The notes under the pieces are model-generated. The model was not told the DNA's origin and ran no database searches. It saw nothing but the letters and a program-made list of their open reading frames with translations. This document shows, one piece after another, positions 60,401 through 64,000 of a stretch of 64,000 nt of DNA. Made by a program: the position numbers and the translations under genes. This DNA comes from Limonium bicolor (Eukaryota; Streptophyta; Magnoliopsida; Caryophyllales; Plumbaginaceae), in NCBI GenBank assembly GCA_023374045.1, contig CM041780.1, positions 32,978,337 through 33,042,336 of the forward strand, read 5' to 3'. Position 1 is the stretch's first letter. Every line of letters starts with the position of its first letter.

Positions 60401-62301
60401 TACTACTTATACCATATACTTTTCTATTTTTACAATTTTGACACAAAACTTTATAAAATGTTATGATATTTATTAAATTCATTTAAAAAACCTAAATTCC
60501 ACTTATTTATGCCCACAATTTTATATTTTACTAGTAATTACCGTTTGTCCTCAAACTTAATAATATAAGCATAAATTAAATTAAATTAACTTTTAAACTT
60601 AAATTAAAATGGCCTAATGACATGGCCTTATCACAACTTTGCTTTATAACATAAAATTACACATAAATAACCCAAAATATACTATAAATTCTCGGCCTTG
60701 CTGTACATTAATTATTTTTCCACATAATGCCATAATTTGACCATTATGCCACTTAAACCACTTAAATGACTAGCTTAATTTATCTAAGTCATTTTTTCCA
60801 TACTTAGGTTAAAATCACCCATTTAATTAACTCCACTCTCGGCACATATTTAATATGAGCTGAAAAATCATAATAACATAAGTTTAAGGTGTTTATACCT
60901 TGATTTAGGTACTTAAAGCCCTAATATCCACTCGACGGCTTGGAGGAAAAATCACCAGAGCACCTAAAAATGTTTAATACACCAAAATAAGATATGGTTA
61001 AACTCCAAGCATGAGCTAACCATAAGGAACAATTAAATGTAAGATTTAAGGCAAAAATCACCTTAAAAAGGAATGGTAGTCTCAAAGGTGTTTCAGCTTG
61101 AATCAAGAACCCCACATGGTGTTAAATTCACCATAAAAACATGGGGAATAGCTAGACAACAGCAAGGTACTATGGTAATAGATTTTACCTTGGCAAAATG
61201 CCTTAAAGAATTATTTTTCTTTTGATTTTCGGCCACCCTTGCTCCAAGTGGTTAACACACTGAATCAACATGAAAATATGAAGATTATGAGTGAATAAAC
61301 TTATAGAAAATAGAAGAAGAAAACCGGATGAAGAGTAAGAATCCTTAAGGTATGTTTTTACCTTATGATGGAAATTTTGACCACCTTGGTCCCAAAGGTT
61401 GCTTCAGCCGAGAATGGATCTTGTTAAAGGTTTAAAATACTGAGAATAATCCATGGAAAGTGATAGATTATAAGCTCCATGTGTAGGTGACGAGGAGATG
61501 AAGAAAAAGAGCTAAAATATGCCTTAAACCATTACCTTAGGTGGAAAAGAGTTTGATTTGCCTTGAATGCTCAAGAACACAGCTTGAGATCTTTAGGAAC
61601 TGCTAAGGGCTTGGCTGGAATGGGACAAGAGGAAAGAGAAAGAAAGAATTTGTGTTTTAATGAATGAAAAGTAGAAAATGGAATAGTAAATGGTGATTCA
61701 CCAAATTAGCTAGATATTTTGATTAAAGGTGAATGTACTGTCCTCCATCCCTTAAGCTGCAGCCTCATTTAGGATATGGATGAGCCAAGTCTTGACCATT
61801 GACTTGACAGTCAATTTTGCTTAAAAATGCACTATTTGGATTACTATTCACAAATGAATGTCGTATTTCTGATTTTTTTTTAAATATTGGATTTAGACCT
61901 TCTAATGTGGTAAATTATAGTACATTAGTATAACAAGGTCTAATCCAATGCCTAACACCACTCAAAACCCACTTAGAAAGTCAATTTTCTAAAAAACGTG
62001 CTTTAAGGAGTTTTAAAGCACAATTTGTGTTAGAACTTGTTTTTGAGCTTGGTTTCCATTGTGAATAGTTTTATAGTGTTCATTACATAATTATAATACT
62101 TAGGAATCCACTTTGGATCCTAATTGAGGTCATACAATCTCTACGGTTTCTTAAAGCACATTTTTGGCTTTACCGATCTTAAGACATGTTTTGCCTTGTT
62201 GAGATCTTTAGATTGTTCCCAAATGGTATTAAGATATTTATTAATCATCTTGGATCATTAATAGATCATTTAATTATGTTTTTAAGGTTAGGGGTATTTC
62301 A
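57480..62301 (-). repeat. LTR6, terminal LTR of the array
   Basis: 4822 bp, the longest and most divergent LTR and the only one facing host DNA. It contains about 80 bp (60057-60136) absent from the other five, and it lacks the roughly 51-bp block at about 58313 that LTRs 1, 2, 3 and 5 keep. Its right end ATTTCA is followed by AATGTGACCAAGG of the flank, with no PPT. It is the 5' LTR of unit F and would be the promoter at the array edge. Confidence 0.91.
58616..58631 (-). promoter_or_regulatory. Predicted LTR6 TATA box
   Basis: Core unchanged in the terminal LTR although surrounding sequence has diverged (GCCGTTAG instead of GCCGCTAG on the plus strand), which mildly supports a function. Confidence 0.47.
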
Positions 62302-62439
62302 AATGTGACCAAGGATTTGGGGTGGTTTAAGGAGTGTTTTGAGGTGTTTGATTATGTAGGAAACATATGGAAAGATTAGGGATGGATTAAGGGTTGATTT
62401 GGGGTTGAAAAATCCACTAAGTAGCAGTTTTTAGGAGGG

Positions 62440-62620
62440 TCTAGGACCTAGGACATGTACCAAGTCCCGGACCGGATTAAAAATCATGTCGAGAGTGAAA
62501 ACAGGTTTTGGTCCGGGACCTTAGTCCAGGACCAAGTCCTGGACCAGGGTAGGAATTATAGCCGAGAGTTACCCTCTGCATTGGTCCAGGACCTTGGGTC
62601 CGGACTAGGTCCCGGACCAC
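62440..62620. repeat. Cluster of GGTCC(N)GGACC palindromes
   Basis: At least five 11-base variants of GGTCC-N-GGACC: 62510-62520, 62523-62533, 62534-62545, 62583-62593 and 62608-62618, plus partial copies nearby. Each is self-complementary and together they could form alternative hairpins. Confidence 0.65.
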
Positions 62621-63839
62621 CCCCAAAATTGCCTAGAAAGTGTATTTAAGGGTTCTAAACATGGGGGATTGAATGGTATTGGTTGTAAGAGTTGTTTAGG
62701 AGTTGTTTGGTGACCTTTAAAGGTCCTAAGAAGTGTAAAAAAGTTTAAGGAGTGATTGAAAATGTTGTGAGTTTAAGTACACTAAGTTAAACCGAAATAA
62801 CGGGACAACGGGGTAAGTACGGAAGTAGCAATTATGTACATACCGAAATGCTCAAATATTAATAGAACCATTTGGCATGTAGTCAGTGGTTCGTGAGTGA
62901 GATTCGAGGAACAAGGATGAACCGAAGAACATGAGAACACCCGGTAAAGTTAACCTCGGTAAAAGGTATGATTTTCTCATGCTCTGTATCCTAACTTGGT
63001 TACCCGATTTGTGTGCTTGTTTGATTGTGTGATCACTTAACAAGATAAATGCACGAATCGGTTTGTTTGCACTTGGTAGTGCTAGTATTGTATTGTTGTT
63101 TGTTTGATTGAATTTAAACTAAAGTTTGTATAATTCATTAAATGGATGAATGGTGAATAAGTTGCTTGCATGTGATTGTGTATTGTATTATGACCCATAG
63201 TTGGGTCTTGTTTGAGTAGTGACTCATAGGAAGAGTCAAGTGTGAAATAATAAAATATGGGAATACACCAAAACTATCAAACCAAGAAACGATACCACCA
63301 ATCTAGAACTCACTAGAACGTGGGAGAATTGTACGGTAATTAGTAAACTCCCGATAACGGTTAGACAAGCAAATTGATTTAATCCACACAATAAATAATA
63401 GTGGAAGTATATAAAGAACCTCTTCTTAGAGGACTTGATAAATGTTCATACAATGAACCCTGAGAAAAGTGAAGAATGATAAGGGATCACCAAACCCCTT
63501 AGAATAATAGTTGAACCCCGATTAGAGGATCCGACTAACATAAACAATGTCGTGCACATGAGAGTATTCTATAAGTTGGGTAAAACCCTAAATCTTAGAA
63601 TACTATACATTGAGAACTCCCTAAGCAAATAGATGTTATCAAGAGAGATACTTCTAGGCTAATCCTTAAGATTGTGAAATGACTCCGAGAGTGGAGTTTT
63701 GGGAATTTGAGTAGTCCGGTAGAGAACTGGACATTGGTGAACTTGAGGAGCTAAATGCATAGCCCCTTTTTGTATTTGTAAGCCCGGTGGTGGGTCTAGT
63801 GCATGACCCTGTCTGGAGGTCATGAGTAATGACTTAACA

Positions 63840-64000
63840 TATACCTTTGAGTATTGAGTATGGATTGAGAACTTGAGAATTGGAGTATCGATTTGAGAAT
63901 GTGAGTATCAAGAGTTGGGTTGTGACTTGAGAGACTTCAGAACTTGAGATTGTGAGTAAGAGAACCCCAGAGAGTGGGTAAGACAATGAGTAATTGAGTA
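63840..64000. repeat. GAGTAT/GAGAACTTGAG imperfect repeats
   Basis: Short purine-rich words (GAGTAT, GAACTTGAG, TTGAGA, GTGAGTA) recur every 10-20 bases to the window edge. Possibly a diverged minisatellite. Confidence 0.45.

Larger units (their letters stand above)
1..62301 (-). mobile_element. Tandem array of an AlkB-carrying Ty3/gypsy chromovirus
   Basis: Six LTRs and five complete plus one partial internal region follow each other head to tail on the minus strand, each LTR serving as the 3' LTR of one unit and the 5' LTR of the next. LTR starts lie 11340, 11286, 11238, 11277 and 11397 bp apart. Each internal region reads, in transcription order, PBS, gag, CCHC knuckles, AlkB dioxygenase, protease, RT, RNase H, integrase, chromodomain, PPT. 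No target-site duplications or foreign DNA lie between units, which fits LTR-LTR unequal recombination rather than independent insertions. The left end lies outside the window; the right end is at 62301. A plant host is inferred from the initiator tRNA-Met PBS and the chromovirus domain order. Confidence 0.93.
62302..64000. other. Right flank of the array, no recognisable gene
   Basis: Composition changes sharply at 62302. The longest open frames are about 60 codons and resemble no family I know. The region holds a cluster of GGTCC/GGACC palindromes (62440-62620), then AT-rich sequence, then GAG-rich imperfect repeats near the right edge. It could be part of another degenerate transposon or a gene-free spacer. 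Confidence 0.6.

Noticed and set aside
63840..64000. CRISPR-like or satellite array at the right edge
   Set aside because: The words vary in spacing and sequence and there are no constant spacers. At most it is a diverged minisatellite.

Overview
The window reads as plant nuclear heterochromatin. Positions 1 to 62301 are one uninterrupted head-to-tail array of a single Ty3/gypsy LTR retrotransposon family, with all coding on the minus strand. The evidence is a Gag with CCHC knuckles, then protease, reverse transcriptase, RNase H, integrase and a C-terminal chromodomain in chromovirus order; a primer binding site matching the 3' end of plant initiator tRNA-Met; and TG...CA LTRs. The very long LTR (about 4.75 kb) and the C-terminal chromodomain suggest the Tekay/Del branch of chromoviruses, by recognition rather than by a tree.

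Layout: six LTRs (LTR1 942-5719, LTR2 12282-17041, LTR3 23568-28303, LTR4 34806-39496, LTR5 46083-50876, LTR6 57480-62301) alternate with internal regions: A (1-941, gag end only), B (5720-12281), C (17042-23567), D (28304-34805), E (39497-46082) and F (50877-57479). Neighbouring units share LTRs, so the period is about 11.3 kb and no target-site duplication separates them. From 62302 to 64000 is unrelated flanking DNA without a recognisable gene.

The notable biology is inside each internal region. Between the Gag zinc knuckles and the protease sits an exon for an AlkB-family Fe(II)/2-oxoglutarate dioxygenase with its active-site motifs present (NxY, HxD, distal H, RxxxxxR). Splice-like junctions suggest that gag is split by introns and that the knuckle exon ends with a phase-1 donor. 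That donor can join in frame either to the AlkB exon, giving a Gag-AlkB protein with its own stop, or past it to a 78-nt linker exon and then protease-RT-integrase, giving Gag-Pol. On this reading AlkB is an alternative terminal exon, and splicing would set the Gag-AlkB to Gag-Pol ratio while unspliced RNA serves as the genome.

As read, no unit has a full set of open frames. B, E and F share several premature stops. C and D lack most of those stops but carry many scattered one-base deletions that look partly like long-read assembly error. LTR variants show a three-unit higher-order similarity (LTR1-B-LTR2 resembles LTR4-E-LTR5), mosaic LTRs, and a scrap of the right-hand host flank inside the array at 39497.
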